Below the pieces are notes generated by a model. That model saw only the letters and a list, made by a program, of their open reading frames with translations. It searched no databases and was not told the DNA's origin. A DNA stretch of 64,000 bases from positions 1 to 64,000 of the forward strand of contig JAMPDF010000006.1 in assembly GCA_023665755.1 (NCBI GenBank). Reading direction: 5' to 3'. Origin of the DNA: Prevotella sp. (lineage in GTDB: Bacteria; Bacillota_I; Bacilli_A; ML615J-28; CAG-313). Position numbers and translations under genes: made by a program. This document shows, piece by piece, positions 28,093 to 36,825 of the stretch (within the stretch, counting starts at the first letter, position 1; each line of letters begins with the position of its first letter).

Positions 28093-28461
28093 TTATCTTG
28101 GATAGTTAGAGTTGTTTGGCTCATTTACATGTACTTCACTACATGTATAATTTGGAATAAATTCATTTTCAGTTACGTGATGATGAACGATTTCGGTATG
28201 ATAGTTATGTACATATGGTTGTTTAGTTACATGATATTGATTGATAACTTGTTTAGAGCAGGTTACAATTGGTGGGCAACATTTGTATGTAGTAGGACAT
28301 TGTTGTTGGCATCCGCAATCTGGCATACCTTGATTGATATTTCCACAATTACAAGTTTGGTTATCAGGTTTCATCATAGGTTCTTGTTGTTGTTCTGGTT
28401 GGTTGTTGAAGTTCATACCAGGGAAATTGTTATTTTGAAAAGGATTGTAAAATCTTGGCAC
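28093..28461 (-). CDS. CotD-like spore-coat-family protein
   Basis: 122 residues from a GTG at 28461 (translated MPRFYNPFQNNN); AAGGAGGTGA sits 5-7 nt before it, so it is preferred over the longer frame to 28524. The protein is rich in Asn, Gln, Cys and His. Its second half, CCPPIVTCSKQVINQYHV followed by HNYHTEIVHHHV, resembles the Cys/His pattern of inner spore coat protein CotD. No other sporulation gene is visible here, so either the organism forms spores or the protein has another surface role. Confidence 0.6.
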   Translation of the reverse strand: MPRFYNPFQNNNFPGMNFNNQPEQQQEPMMKPDNQTCNCGNINQGMPDCGCQQQCPTTYKCCPPIVTCSKQVINQYHVTKQPYVHNYHTEIVHHHVTENEFIPNYTCSEVHVNEPNNSNYPR

Positions 28462-28590
28462 GAGAATCACCTCCTTCGTTGTTAGTATATTGCTTTTTTT
28501 TGAAATTGCTTGTGCGATTGCCATTTTTTTTGTTTTTTTGACAAAGCAATGCGGTATAATAGGAAAGAAGGAAGAAAGAGAGGATATCCT

Positions 28591-29178
28591 ATGTACTTAA
28601 CACCTGTTGTCATTGAGCAAACTATTAAAGGAGAAAGAAGTTTTGACATTTATTCTAGACTCTTAAAAGATAGAATTATTTTGATATTTGGGGAAATTAA
28701 TGACGCCGTTAGTGCAAGTGTTATTGCACAATTATTATTTTTATCTAGTCTCGATAAGGAAAAAGAAATCTATATTTATATCAACTCCCCTGGAGGATCG
28801 GTTTCATCAGGATTGGCCATTTATGATACAATGCATTATATTCCTAATCCTTGTGTGACCATTGGTATGGGCATTTGTGCAAGTATGGGGGCATTTTTAT
28901 TAGCAAGTGGTGAGGTCAAAAAAAGGTATGCCCTAAAACATACCAAAATTATGATTCATCAACCATTAGGAGGTGCACAAGGTCAAGCATCCGACGTTAT
29001 GATTGTCGCTGAGGAAATTATTAAAACCAAGCACCTTTTAAATACCCTTTTAAGTAAACACACAGGTCAATCCCTAGAAACCATTGAAAAAGATTCTGAT
29101 CGTGATCACTATATGACTGCAGATGAAGCGAAATCCTATGGACTCATTGATGCAGTGCTCGAAAAGAATGATTTTTAA
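28591..29178 (+). CDS. clpP: ATP-dependent Clp protease proteolytic subunit
   Basis: 195 residues from the ATG at 28591, preceded by AGAGAGG; an upstream extension to 28510 is not needed. The Ser-His-Asp triad is intact: S98 (CASMGAF), H123 (MIHQPLGG) and D172 (DRDHYM). ClpP forms a 14-mer that degrades proteins delivered by ClpX/ClpC in the cytoplasm. The N-terminus MYLTPVVIEQ is normal for the family. It is single, convergent with the pseudouridine synthase gene (4-bp overlap of the stop ends), with no terminator visible between them. Confidence 0.96.
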   Translation: MYLTPVVIEQTIKGERSFDIYSRLLKDRIILIFGEINDAVSASVIAQLLFLSSLDKEKEIYIYINSPGGSVSSGLAIYDTMHYIPNPCVTIGMGICASMGAFLLASGEVKKRYALKHTKIMIHQPLGGAQGQASDVMIVAEEIIKTKHLLNTLLSKHTGQSLETIEKDSDRDHYMTADEAKSYGLIDAVLEKNDF

Positions 29179-30038
29179 TTACATTTTATGTCATCTTTTT
29201 CTATCCATTGAGGTAAACAGGTGATATGAATTTCTTGTTGTAAAACAGGGTGAATAAAATAAATGTGCATACTGTGCAAGTGTAAAATACCATCACTTGC
29301 CTTTTTGCCATACAATTCATCACCTATAATACTATGACCTAAGTAAGCAAAATGAAGTCTCAATTGGTGCGTTTTACCTGTATGCAATGTAGCTTTGACA
29401 ATCGATGTCGATTCTTTAATTTGGAGAACTTCATATGTAGTCTTACTATTCACAAATGCTGTAGTAACTCTTCTTTTGATGATACTCGTTGGATCTTTTT
29501 CAATACCAACTTCAATAATGCCTTTTTGTTCTTGAAAATGGCCTTCTACTTCTAAAATATATTCTTTTAACATGCGAAGTTGTTTCATTTCCGCCATTAT
29601 ATATGGATTTTTTGCCAAAACAACTATACCAGAGGTAGCATAATCTAATCTACCAATAAAATGAATGTTAGATACAATTCCTTTTCTTTTATAATATGAC
29701 ATCACGTAATTTGCCAAAGAATGATGATAGTGTAGTCTAGTTGGAATGGTTGCTAAATTATTGGGCTTATTCAATATCAACAAATAACTATCCTCATATA
29801 AGATATCTAATGAGCCTTTTATACCTATGATGTGTTCACCTTGAAACGATGCAGGAAAAACAACTTCTAAAATATCACCTTGATGCATAACATACCAATT
29901 TTCTACAATTTGATCATTAACTAGGAGTTGACCATTTCCTTGCTTGATCGCCTTTTGGGCATTTTGGAAAATGCCTTGTTTAGTTAAATAATCTTTAACC
30001 AAAATCTCGGATTCTTCAATCAAAAATCTTTTGATCAT
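29175..30038 (-). CDS. RluA/RluD-family pseudouridine synthase
   Basis: 287 residues: an S4-like N-terminal part (about 10-75) and the pseudouridine synthase domain (about 85-280). The catalytic aspartate is D132 in IGRLDYATSGI, the usual HRLD-type motif, here with G instead of H. The usual product makes 23S rRNA pseudouridines. Start at 30038, just 3 bp after relQ; the pair relQ-rluD with a CYTH gene next to it matches the yjbK-yjbM-yjbO neighbourhood of Bacillus. Confidence 0.9.
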   Translation of the reverse strand: MIKRFLIEESEILVKDYLTKQGIFQNAQKAIKQGNGQLLVNDQIVENWYVMHQGDILEVVFPASFQGEHIIGIKGSLDILYEDSYLLILNKPNNLATIPTRLHYHHSLANYVMSYYKRKGIVSNIHFIGRLDYATSGIVVLAKNPYIMAEMKQLRMLKEYILEVEGHFQEQKGIIEVGIEKDPTSIIKRRVTTAFVNSKTTYEVLQIKESTSIVKATLHTGKTHQLRLHFAYLGHSIIGDELYGKKASDGILHLHSMHIYFIHPVLQQEIHITCLPQWIEKDDIKCN

Positions 30039-30041
30039 AGA

Positions 30042-30716
30042 TTACCACTTTTTCAAATTGACTAAAGATATCTCATTTTCTAATGGATCAACTTGTTTCG
30101 TTGTATTCGCATTTTCCATTTCAAGAATAACCCTATGAATCTGCGACATTTCTTCATCTAACTTAGTAGCGGCTAAACTAGCACTTTTTAGCCTTTCTTT
30201 TAACGTGTCTGGTATATTTTTTTGATACTTATATTTAAGAGAATGTTCAATGCTGGCCCAAAAATGCATTGCATGGGTTCTAATTTGAAACTCTAATATG
30301 ATGGGTTCTTGTCCATCAATGGTTTCTACATTATAAGCCATGATCAAATGTAATGAGCGATATCCACTTGGTTTAATATGTTGAATGTAATCTCGTTCTT
30401 CTAATAGTTTCACATCTTTTCTCGACTTGAGTAATTCGCAGACACTATAAACATCTTCAATATATTTACAAGTAATGCGAACACCGCCAATATCGTATAC
30501 TTCTTTTGAAATATTTTCAAATGCAACATGCATTCTGTTGGCTTTATCCAAAATACTATCTGGAGACTTGACACGGCCAGTAACAATTTCAATAGGGCAA
30601 TATTCTCCACGCAATTGATATTGTTTTTTGATACCTTCTATTTTTAAAATAAATCCTTCTACAGCAAGTTCATAAGGTTGCAGAAACCTTTCCCAATTGA
30701 ATTCTTTTTCGCCCAT
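30042..30716 (-). CDS. relQ: Small alarmone synthetase (RelQ/YjbM, ppGpp synthetase)
   Basis: 224 residues with a stand-alone RelA/SpoT synthetase domain (about 45-180) and no hydrolase domain. RVKSPDSILDKANRM, DIGGVRITCKYIEDVYSV, RDYIQHIKPSGYRSLHLIM and EFQIRTHAMHFWASIEHSLKYKY are all diagnostic. It transfers pyrophosphate from ATP to GDP/GTP to make (p)ppGpp; RelQ-type enzymes are tetrameric and stimulated by pppGpp. Its promoter diverges from that of the CYTH gene and the rluD-like gene follows. Confidence 0.92.
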   Translation of the reverse strand: MGEKEFNWERFLQPYELAVEGFILKIEGIKKQYQLRGEYCPIEIVTGRVKSPDSILDKANRMHVAFENISKEVYDIGGVRITCKYIEDVYSVCELLKSRKDVKLLEERDYIQHIKPSGYRSLHLIMAYNVETIDGQEPIILEFQIRTHAMHFWASIEHSLKYKYQKNIPDTLKERLKSASLAATKLDEEMSQIHRVILEMENANTTKQVDPLENEISLVNLKKW

Positions 30717-30749
30717 ATATTGTCTCCTTATCTTTTATTCTTTGTAACT

Positions 30750-30778
30750 ATTATATCATAATATTCCTTTTTTCTCAA
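30750..30778 (-). promoter_or_regulatory. Promoter of relQ
   Basis: TTGAGA (30773-30778), 17-bp spacer, TATAAT (30750-30755) with TGA before the -10. Confidence 0.7.
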
Positions 30779-30815
30779 TCGTAATGTTTTTGCCAAAATA
30801 TTTTTATTACTTTAG

Positions 30816-30843
30816 TTGATATTTTATTTTTTTTGTGTATAAT
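30816..30843 (+). promoter_or_regulatory. Promoter of the CYTH-domain gene
   Basis: TTGATA (30816-30821), 16-bp spacer, TATAAT (30838-30843), 40 bp before the start codon. Confidence 0.7.
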
Positions 30844-30883
30844 TTAGAGCGATATAGAAAATCGTAATAATGAGGTAATATTT

Positions 30884-31453
30884 ATGTCTAAAGAATTAGA
30901 AATTGAATTTAAAACATTATTAACCAAGGAAGAGTATGTGAGTCTTTGTACAATGTTTTCTGATAAACAACGTAATTTACAAACCAACTATTATTTTGAT
31001 ACTTCTCGTTTCACACTAAAAGCATCAGAAATTGGACTAAGAGTGCGAAAGAGTGATAAATATGTGATGACACTGAAGAGAAAAAAAGGCTATGCTCTTC
31101 AAGAGATTAACGAAACCATCACAGAAGATCAATTACAAACCTTTATTCAAACAGGAATCATTCCTGTAGAGGAAATTCAAAATGAACTGGTCGATATTTT
31201 GAAAGGACAAGTTCTCAAATGTTATATGACATTTTCTACTTATCGAATTAGTTTCCCCTATAAAAAAGGGATTGTGGCTATTGATAAATGCAAATATGTT
31301 GATACCATTGACTATGAATTAGAATATGAAGCTACATCGTATGATGCTGGAAAAAGAGAATTTGTAGAATTAGTACGAGAATTTGGAGTGACTTACAAAA
31401 AGAGCCAGCCTAAAATGAAAAGAGCTTATGATGCATTAAAAAGAAAAATGTAA
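30884..31453 (+). CDS. CYTH-domain triphosphatase (YjbK family)
   Basis: 189 residues. The ExExK signature of the CYTH/triphosphate-tunnel fold is present at the N-terminus (ELEIEFK), followed by YYFDT and LRVRKSDKYVMTLKRKKG, the basic residues lining the tunnel. YjbK-type proteins hydrolyse inorganic triphosphate or related compounds; the exact substrate is open. In Bacillus it neighbours the ppGpp synthetase YjbM, and here relQ is divergent 170 bp away, so the association is conserved although the strand differs. Confidence 0.88.
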   Translation: MSKELEIEFKTLLTKEEYVSLCTMFSDKQRNLQTNYYFDTSRFTLKASEIGLRVRKSDKYVMTLKRKKGYALQEINETITEDQLQTFIQTGIIPVEEIQNELVDILKGQVLKCYMTFSTYRISFPYKKGIVAIDKCKYVDTIDYELEYEATSYDAGKREFVELVREFGVTYKKSQPKMKRAYDALKRKM

Positions 31454-31479
31454 AAAGGAACCAACTGGGTTCCTTTTTC
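31452..31479 (+). terminator. Terminator between the convergent CYTH and lipoprotein genes
   Basis: Hairpin AAAAAGGAACC / GGGTTCCTTTTT, usable from both sides. Confidence 0.8.
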
Positions 31480-32850
31480 TTATTTTATCTCCATCCATGT
31501 AATGCTAATATCCGCATACGTATCTGACGTAGGATTGATATTGACTATCAAATTTACCCCCTCTTTATAACGATAACAAACATAAATCATTCCTTCTATC
31601 TCATAGGTTTGACCTTTTTGTGCGCATAGCGCTTCTATATTAGAAATCAACTGATCTTTTTCTACATTTGAAAAAGATGCAAAATGCATACTATATCCGT
31701 TTCCAGTAAGTTTCAATAGAACCTCTTCGTTTTCTTGAATCGTGTATTGCTTGATATCTCTTGTCAAAAAATATAGTTTTTGAATATAAGATGAGATCGC
31801 TTGATCTAATCCAATCTTATAAAACGCATCAGGTATTTTTGATATTTGAATAAAATCTACAAACTCTCCTGTTGTTGGATGCATATTATGGTGTTCATCA
31901 ATATACAAACAATATCCATCTTTTACATAATATAATATAGGTATATACACAAGTTCTGTTAATGGATTATATTGTTTGGATAGTCCAGGCATCTCCCATC
32001 CTAAATCAAGTAGGTACTGATGCATATTGGTATATCCTTTTGCTAACAGATACGTTTCTAAAGAACTATGACTGATTTGACACTGTCCCATATGTTCACT
32101 AGATATAAATGAACTGTCCTTTTCTACATCTAATTCGTTCAAAGCAAATGGTATATTTTCAAATATTCCTAATAACATTTTTGATGTACCTATTGTCATA
32201 CCATTATAGCTCAACTCAATATAGTTACCACTCATATTTGTTTCAGGGTGTATTTGATAAGATGTAGTCACCATCATATCCTCATAAGGCAATTCAACTT
32301 GTTTCCCATCTTTTAATATAGCAAATACTTTTAAATAATCCTTCAAATTTTCATATTGGGATATCGTCAAATAAGCAGATTGAATATCTATCTCATATAT
32401 GCATTCTACTGGTTGATAGAAAAGTTTAGTACCAATGGTTTCCCCACATACAGTACAGGTTTGAGGCGCTTGATAGGTAGCATCTAACCAAGTATGACCT
32501 TTTGCATTTCCCTCCGTTTGACCACATATGATACAAGTTTTAGCATGTGTACAATCCGCAGCTTTCAATTGGTGTCCTTCAACTTGACAAATAGAATCAT
32601 ATTGAGCAATGAATGTCATATTTTTTTCTATTTTATTATCAAAAGAAAACAATTTTCCCTCATACATCCAACCAATAAATACTTGATTTTCTTTCTGAGG
32701 CGCTAAAATTGCCTCTGCTCGTTTCCCTTTTTGTATTTCCACCGTTTGATAAACATCGTTATCTATTATATAATTCACTTGATATGAATTCGTGCAACTT
32801 GTCAATGCAATCACAATCACTATTCCCCAAAAAACAATCATTTTTTTCAT
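31480..32850 (-). CDS. Lipoprotein with InlB-like and CxxC repeats, unknown function
   Basis: 456 residues. Lipobox IALTSC (about C19). Residues about 22-88 form one InlB-type repeat (VFIGWMYEGKLFSFDNKIEKNMTFIAQY). Residues about 90-145 hold two CxxC knuckles (CTHAKTCIICG and CTVCG, each with a preceding GH), of the kind found in secreted Bacillota and Bacteroidota proteins next to such repeats. The remaining 300 residues contain no domain I recognise. A cre-like site overlaps its -35 box. It is monocistronic. Confidence 0.75.
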   Translation of the reverse strand: MKKMIVFWGIVIVIALTSCTNSYQVNYIIDNDVYQTVEIQKGKRAEAILAPQKENQVFIGWMYEGKLFSFDNKIEKNMTFIAQYDSICQVEGHQLKAADCTHAKTCIICGQTEGNAKGHTWLDATYQAPQTCTVCGETIGTKLFYQPVECIYEIDIQSAYLTISQYENLKDYLKVFAILKDGKQVELPYEDMMVTTSYQIHPETNMSGNYIELSYNGMTIGTSKMLLGIFENIPFALNELDVEKDSSFISSEHMGQCQISHSSLETYLLAKGYTNMHQYLLDLGWEMPGLSKQYNPLTELVYIPILYYVKDGYCLYIDEHHNMHPTTGEFVDFIQISKIPDAFYKIGLDQAISSYIQKLYFLTRDIKQYTIQENEEVLLKLTGNGYSMHFASFSNVEKDQLISNIEALCAQKGQTYEIEGMIYVCYRYKEGVNLIVNINPTSDTYADISITWMEIK

Positions 32851-32871
32851 AGTTCTTTCCTCCTATATTTT

Positions 32872-32909
32872 ATTATATCATTATTCCTATTTTTTTGCAA
32901 GCGTTTTCA
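32872..32909 (-). promoter_or_regulatory. Promoter and cre-like operator of the 32850 lipoprotein gene
   Basis: TTGCAA (32895-32900), 17-bp spacer, TATAAT (32872-32877) with extended TGA. TGCAAGCGTTTTCA (plus strand, 32896-32909) fits a cre and overlaps the -35 box as at the amidase gene. Confidence 0.75.
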
Positions 32910-32921
32910 CCAGTAACACAT

Positions 32922-32984
32922 AAAAAAATTCTGATATAGAACACATTCGCATAGCCGAACAAGTTCCTTATCAGAATTTTTTAT
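32922..32984 (-). terminator. Terminator after spx
   Basis: Long hairpin AAAAATTCTGATA...GGAAC / GTTC...TATCAGAATTTTTTT on the minus strand overlapping the end of spx. Confidence 0.85.
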
Positions 32985-33400
32985 TTTTTTGAATACTTTA
33001 TATTAATAGGTTCATTATCAAAAATGGTAAATCCTTCTGTATTTCTTAATTCCTTTGGTAAGAAGATGGTAATGTCTTCATTGTTATAACCAACTTGAAG
33101 TTCATTTTCATTGATGATAATGGGCCGCTTTAAAACACTTGGATATTCAATAATGAATTCAACCAGTTGTTGAACACTCATATTATCAGGATCTAGTCTT
33201 TTTTCTTTGAATACTTTTGACCGAGTAGAGATAATATCATCAAATCCATTTTCGCTATTAGCTAGCATCCTAAAGATATCTTCTCTACTTAATTTGATAC
33301 TAAAAATGTTTTTTTCGGAATACGGAATTTTGTACTGGTCAAACCATTTTTTGGCTTTTCTACAAGAAGCACAACTTGGGGTAGTATATATTTGAATCAC
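32981..33400 (-). CDS. spx: Spx-family transcriptional regulator
   Basis: 139 residues from a GTG at 33400 (MIQIYTTPSCASC); GAGGTG lies 6 nt before it, and this matches the Spx N-terminus better than the GTG at 33409. The redox CxxC (C10, C13) is present, as is KRPIIINEN, the ArsC-like RPI motif. Spx binds the alpha subunit CTD of RNA polymerase and redirects transcription during disulfide stress; ClpXP degrades it in Bacillus. The typical Spx length is 130-135. Confidence 0.9.
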   Translation of the reverse strand: MIQIYTTPSCASCRKAKKWFDQYKIPYSEKNIFSIKLSREDIFRMLANSENGFDDIISTRSKVFKEKRLDPDNMSVQQLVEFIIEYPSVLKRPIIINENELQVGYNNEDITIFLPKELRNTEGFTIFDNEPINIKYSKK

Positions 33401-33419
33401 TGCGGTCACCTCATTATTA

Positions 33420-33448
33420 ATTGTATCACATTTTTATCCTTTTTTCAA
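33420..33448 (-). promoter_or_regulatory. Promoter of spx
   Basis: TTGAAA (33443-33448), 17-bp spacer, TACAAT (33420-33425) with extended TGA. The leader is only about 13 nt. Confidence 0.7.
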
Positions 33449-33565
33449 TACTTTTTTTGAAATTATTTTAAAATTTTTTTAATTTTTCTTTGAATTTGGT
33501 TCAACTATGTCAATCATTGTCTTTTTGTATCGAAACAATGTAGAGTGACTCTATTTCTTTTTGCT

Positions 33566-33949
33566 CTACTGAAATACCATTAAAATAAAAGATGCAATAA
33601 TAAAAACCCCACCTACTGTAAAATAAGGCATAAATGTGAAATGTCCATGTTTTCGTTCTTCTTTTTTTTGAGTAGAATAATCATATAGATCTTCATATTT
33701 AGCAGCACTGCCTCTTCTAAAACTAGCAAATCCATAACGAATGGTATCAAATCCTCCAAAATAAGCAATGAGGCTTAAAGCACCACATAGAAAGACAATT
33801 GATCCTGCAATACTAAATGCATCAATATAATAAATTAAAGTTTCAAATCCCCTTGTGCATAAATAAATCACAGATAAAACTATGGCAAGACCAAAAGCGA
33901 TGAGGTATCTTTGCCATGAATGAATAAATACACGTTTTATCCAGTTCAT
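33566..33949 (-). CDS. DUF3899-like small membrane protein
   Basis: 127 residues with three helices (about 15-32, 43-66 and 108-126) and a cytoplasmic basic loop (YEDLYDYSTQKKEERKHG). AFSIAGSIVFLCGALSLIAYFGGFDTIRYGF matches the DUF3899 core in general layout. Start at 33949 overlaps the oppF stop by 4 nt, so it is the last gene of the opp operon, but no role in transport is known. Confidence 0.7.
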   Translation of the reverse strand: MNWIKRVFIHSWQRYLIAFGLAIVLSVIYLCTRGFETLIYYIDAFSIAGSIVFLCGALSLIAYFGGFDTIRYGFASFRRGSAAKYEDLYDYSTQKKEERKHGHFTFMPYFTVGGVFIIASFILMVFQ

Positions 33950-35337
33950 AATTCTTCCTTTAGATTTGCTTGATATTCAGCCAACTCTTTTTCATTACAA
34001 TACACCATATGACCAGGTTTTAATTCTCTTAATTCCGGCTTGTCTGTTGTATAATCGTGCATAGCAGGATTATATACGATTCGCTTACGTGATTTTTCTG
34101 TCTTTGGATTTGGTTTTGGAATCGCAGAGAGTAAACTTTTTGTATAAGGATGCGTAGGATGGGCAAAAAGTTCATCACTACTTGCTGTTTCAACAACCTT
34201 ACCAAAATACATCACCACAATTCGATCACAAAAATATTTAACAACAGATAAATCATGAGCAATAAAAATAATCGATAAACCATATTCTTGTTTAAGTTCG
34301 TTTAATAGGTTAATAATTTGAGCACGAATAGAAACGTCAAGTGCACTAATTGGTTCATCACAAATCAATAATTTAGGATTCATAATCAGTGCTCTAGCAA
34401 TACCAATCCGTTGTCTTTGACCACCTGAAAATTCATGTGGATATCTCGAAGCATGTTCTGCTACTAATCCTACTTTTTCAAGCATTTCGACAACCTTCTT
34501 ATGGTTTTCTGCTTTGTTGCGATATCCTTGTATCTGTAGTCCTTCTTGAATAATATCTTCTACTGTCATTCTTGGGTCAAGAGAATCAACTGGATCTTGG
34601 AAAATCATTTGAATTTCATTCACCAATTTGCGACTAACATGTCGATTATCAAATTTTATTTGCTTGATTTTATTTCTTTGTTCAGCTACAATTTTCCTAG
34701 TATTTTCTTTTATCTTAGCGATTTTTTCACCATAATTTAAAATGATATTCTTTCGTGTTTCAGCCAAATTTTCACTTTGTGCATCTAATTTGGCTAGTTC
34801 TTCCTTCATTTCTTTTTGAAGTTGCTTGCATTTTTGATTTGAACGGATGGTGGTCCATTTGATTTCTTTTTTATTCCATCTCATGCCCGCTGATATCCGA
34901 ACCCCCCGGTAATAAATAGATCCAGATGTAATATCATATAATTTAATAATAGACCGACCTGTTGTCGTTTTTCCACATCCTGATTCACCTACAATACCAA
35001 TACATTCTCCTTCATGTAAATCAAAAGATATATTTGAAACAGCCTTTAATTTCGTACTTCTAGCACCAGAACCAAATTTAAAGAATTGTTTTAAATGTCT
35101 AACAGATAGCAAGATATTGTTTTCTCTTAATTCTGGTTTTGTCTTGACATGGGGATGAATACCATATTTCTTATTGAATTTTAAAACTTCTTGATTCTCA
35201 TCTGTATTGCCTTCAATAGCATTATCAAGTTCAGCCTCGGGAAATTCTTCATGCTCATCTAAAAGGGTTGGATCACTATCATCTTTTAATAAATTGTCTT
35301 TTAGTTCTTCTTCTAACCGATTACCATATTTTGACAT
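33946..35337 (-). CDS. oppF: Oligopeptide ABC transporter ATPase OppF with internal charged insertion
   Basis: 463 residues from the ATG at 35337 (GGAGG upstream), versus about 310-330 normally. Walker A GESGCGKTTTG (about 117-127), Q-loop MIFQDPVDSLDP (about 245), signature FSGGQRQRIGIARAL, Walker B LLICDEPISALD and the C-terminal oligopeptide extension HPTHPYTKSLLSAIP are all intact. Between Walker A and the Q-loop about 80 extra residues, rich in K/E/Q (KWTTIR...AKLDAQSENLAETRK...), form a predicted coiled coil. An acidic N-terminal extension of about 60 residues adds to the length. It pairs with OppD to energise peptide import; it ends the transporter part of the operon. Confidence 0.93.
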   Translation of the reverse strand: MSKYGNRLEEELKDNLLKDDSDPTLLDEHEEFPEAELDNAIEGNTDENQEVLKFNKKYGIHPHVKTKPELRENNILLSVRHLKQFFKFGSGARSTKLKAVSNISFDLHEGECIGIVGESGCGKTTTGRSIIKLYDITSGSIYYRGVRISAGMRWNKKEIKWTTIRSNQKCKQLQKEMKEELAKLDAQSENLAETRKNIILNYGEKIAKIKENTRKIVAEQRNKIKQIKFDNRHVSRKLVNEIQMIFQDPVDSLDPRMTVEDIIQEGLQIQGYRNKAENHKKVVEMLEKVGLVAEHASRYPHEFSGGQRQRIGIARALIMNPKLLICDEPISALDVSIRAQIINLLNELKQEYGLSIIFIAHDLSVVKYFCDRIVVMYFGKVVETASSDELFAHPTHPYTKSLLSAIPKPNPKTEKSRKRIVYNPAMHDYTTDKPELRELKPGHMVYCNEKELAEYQANLKEEL

Positions 35338-35339
35338 AA

Positions 35340-36824
35340 TCACTTTTCCTCCTTTTGAGCATTTTTGATTCTTTCGGAAACGATTTTAGGCATTTCTACC
35401 TTGGGTGCTCTTTCATCTAGTAACCAGGTTGCGGCATAATGCGTATCTGTAATTTTGAAAAATGGTGGTTCACATTCGAAATCCACTTTCATTGCATATT
35501 TGCTTCTTAGTGCAAAAGCATCTCCTTTAGGCGGATAAATCATATTAGGTGGAGTACCAGGTATAGCTTCTAACTTTTCTTTGCTATCGACATCAGGGAT
35601 ACTGGATAGAAGTGCCCAAGTATACGGATGGCGAGGATCAAAAAATACCTCTTCTGATGTACCATATTCAACAATTTTTCCTGCATACATTACTGCAACT
35701 CTATCTGCCATATTAGCTACTACGCCTAAATCATGGGTAATAAAAATACATGATAAATCTCTTTCTTGTTTAATACGGTTAATCAATTCTAAAATTTGAG
35801 CTTGAATCGTTACGTCAAGTGCTGTAGTTGGTTCATCACAAATTAGGATTTCTGGTGTCGCTGTTAATGCAATTGCAATGACAATTCTTTGTCTCATTCC
35901 ACCTGAAAATTCAAATGGATATTGTCTAAAACGCTTTTCAGGATCAGGAATACCTACTTCTCTCATAATTTCCAATGCCCGTCTTTTTGCTTCTGCTTTC
36001 GTAATTCTAAGTTGATTAATATAGTGTTCTTTTTCCAATGCCATTTCTTTTTCAATAGCAGCTTGGGCCACATTAGTTTGAGCATTACTTAATGCTTCTT
36101 TCAATTGCATCATTTTATTTTGATGTTCTTGTTTTACTTGCTCTTGATAGGCTTTGACTTTTGCCTTTGCAACTTGCTCAGTTTCTTTTAGTTTTGCCTT
36201 TAATGGCACAGCATTTGATTTTGCTATCGCTTTAATTTGAGCAATAGTTTGTTTGAGTTCTAGTTTCTTTTGTTTGATTTGTTGTTTATTATTTGCTCGT
36301 TCTTCCGAAGTTGAATTTTCTTTTGAGCGAATATCTTTCATCCATGCATCAAATTTTTCTTGTTCATGTTGGATTTGAATATCCCTTTTCGTAAGTACAT
36401 TTTTATAAGCCACTAAATCATCCGATATGATTTCATTATACATTTGTTTGAGTTTGTTAGCATTAATCAAAGTAGCTTCCGTAATTTGTTTCCCAATTCG
36501 AACAATGGGATTTAGTGAAGAAAGCGGATCTTGGAAAATCATTCCAATTTTATGGCCTCTAATTTTATGAAATTCTTCTTCTGAAACTTCTAATAAATTT
36601 TCACCATGATAGGTAATACTGCCTTGTTCTACTACCGCATTATTGGCTAAAATGCCCATAATTGCCTTAGAAGTAACTGATTTACCTGAACCAGATTCTC
36701 CAACAATGCACAAGGTTTCTCCTCTTGCCAAATCAAATGAAACATCGCGAACCGCATGAACAAGACCATTATCGGTTTTAAAATTAATGACCAAATGATC
36801 AACAGATAAAACTTTTTCTGACAT
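35340..36824 (-). CDS. oppD: Oligopeptide ABC transporter ATPase OppD with coiled-coil insertion
   Basis: 494 residues from the ATG at 36824 (AAGGAAG before it), versus about 330-350 normally. Walker A GESGSGKSVTS (42-52), Q-loop MIFQDPLSSLNP (about 95), signature FSGGMRQRI (about 305), Walker B ILICDEPTTALD and the family C-terminus HPYTWALLSSIPD are intact. About 145 residues (about 115-265) of K/E/Q-rich sequence, strongly coiled-coil-like, are inserted in the helical domain between the Q-loop and the signature. Extended OppD/OppF forms are known in Mollicutes. Catalytic parts look functional, so the insertion may mediate partner contact between the ATPases or with the membrane. Confidence 0.93.
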   Translation of the reverse strand: MSEKVLSVDHLVINFKTDNGLVHAVRDVSFDLARGETLCIVGESGSGKSVTSKAIMGILANNAVVEQGSITYHGENLLEVSEEEFHKIRGHKIGMIFQDPLSSLNPIVRIGKQITEATLINANKLKQMYNEIISDDLVAYKNVLTKRDIQIQHEQEKFDAWMKDIRSKENSTSEERANNKQQIKQKKLELKQTIAQIKAIAKSNAVPLKAKLKETEQVAKAKVKAYQEQVKQEHQNKMMQLKEALSNAQTNVAQAAIEKEMALEKEHYINQLRITKAEAKRRALEIMREVGIPDPEKRFRQYPFEFSGGMRQRIVIAIALTATPEILICDEPTTALDVTIQAQILELINRIKQERDLSCIFITHDLGVVANMADRVAVMYAGKIVEYGTSEEVFFDPRHPYTWALLSSIPDVDSKEKLEAIPGTPPNMIYPPKGDAFALRSKYAMKVDFECEPPFFKITDTHYAATWLLDERAPKVEMPKIVSERIKNAQKEEK

Positions 36825-36825
36825 C

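Noticed and set aside
28510..28590. Upstream extension of clpP by 27 codons
   Set aside because: The ATG at 28591 has a good ribosome site and gives the family N-terminus; the extension lies in the promoter region.
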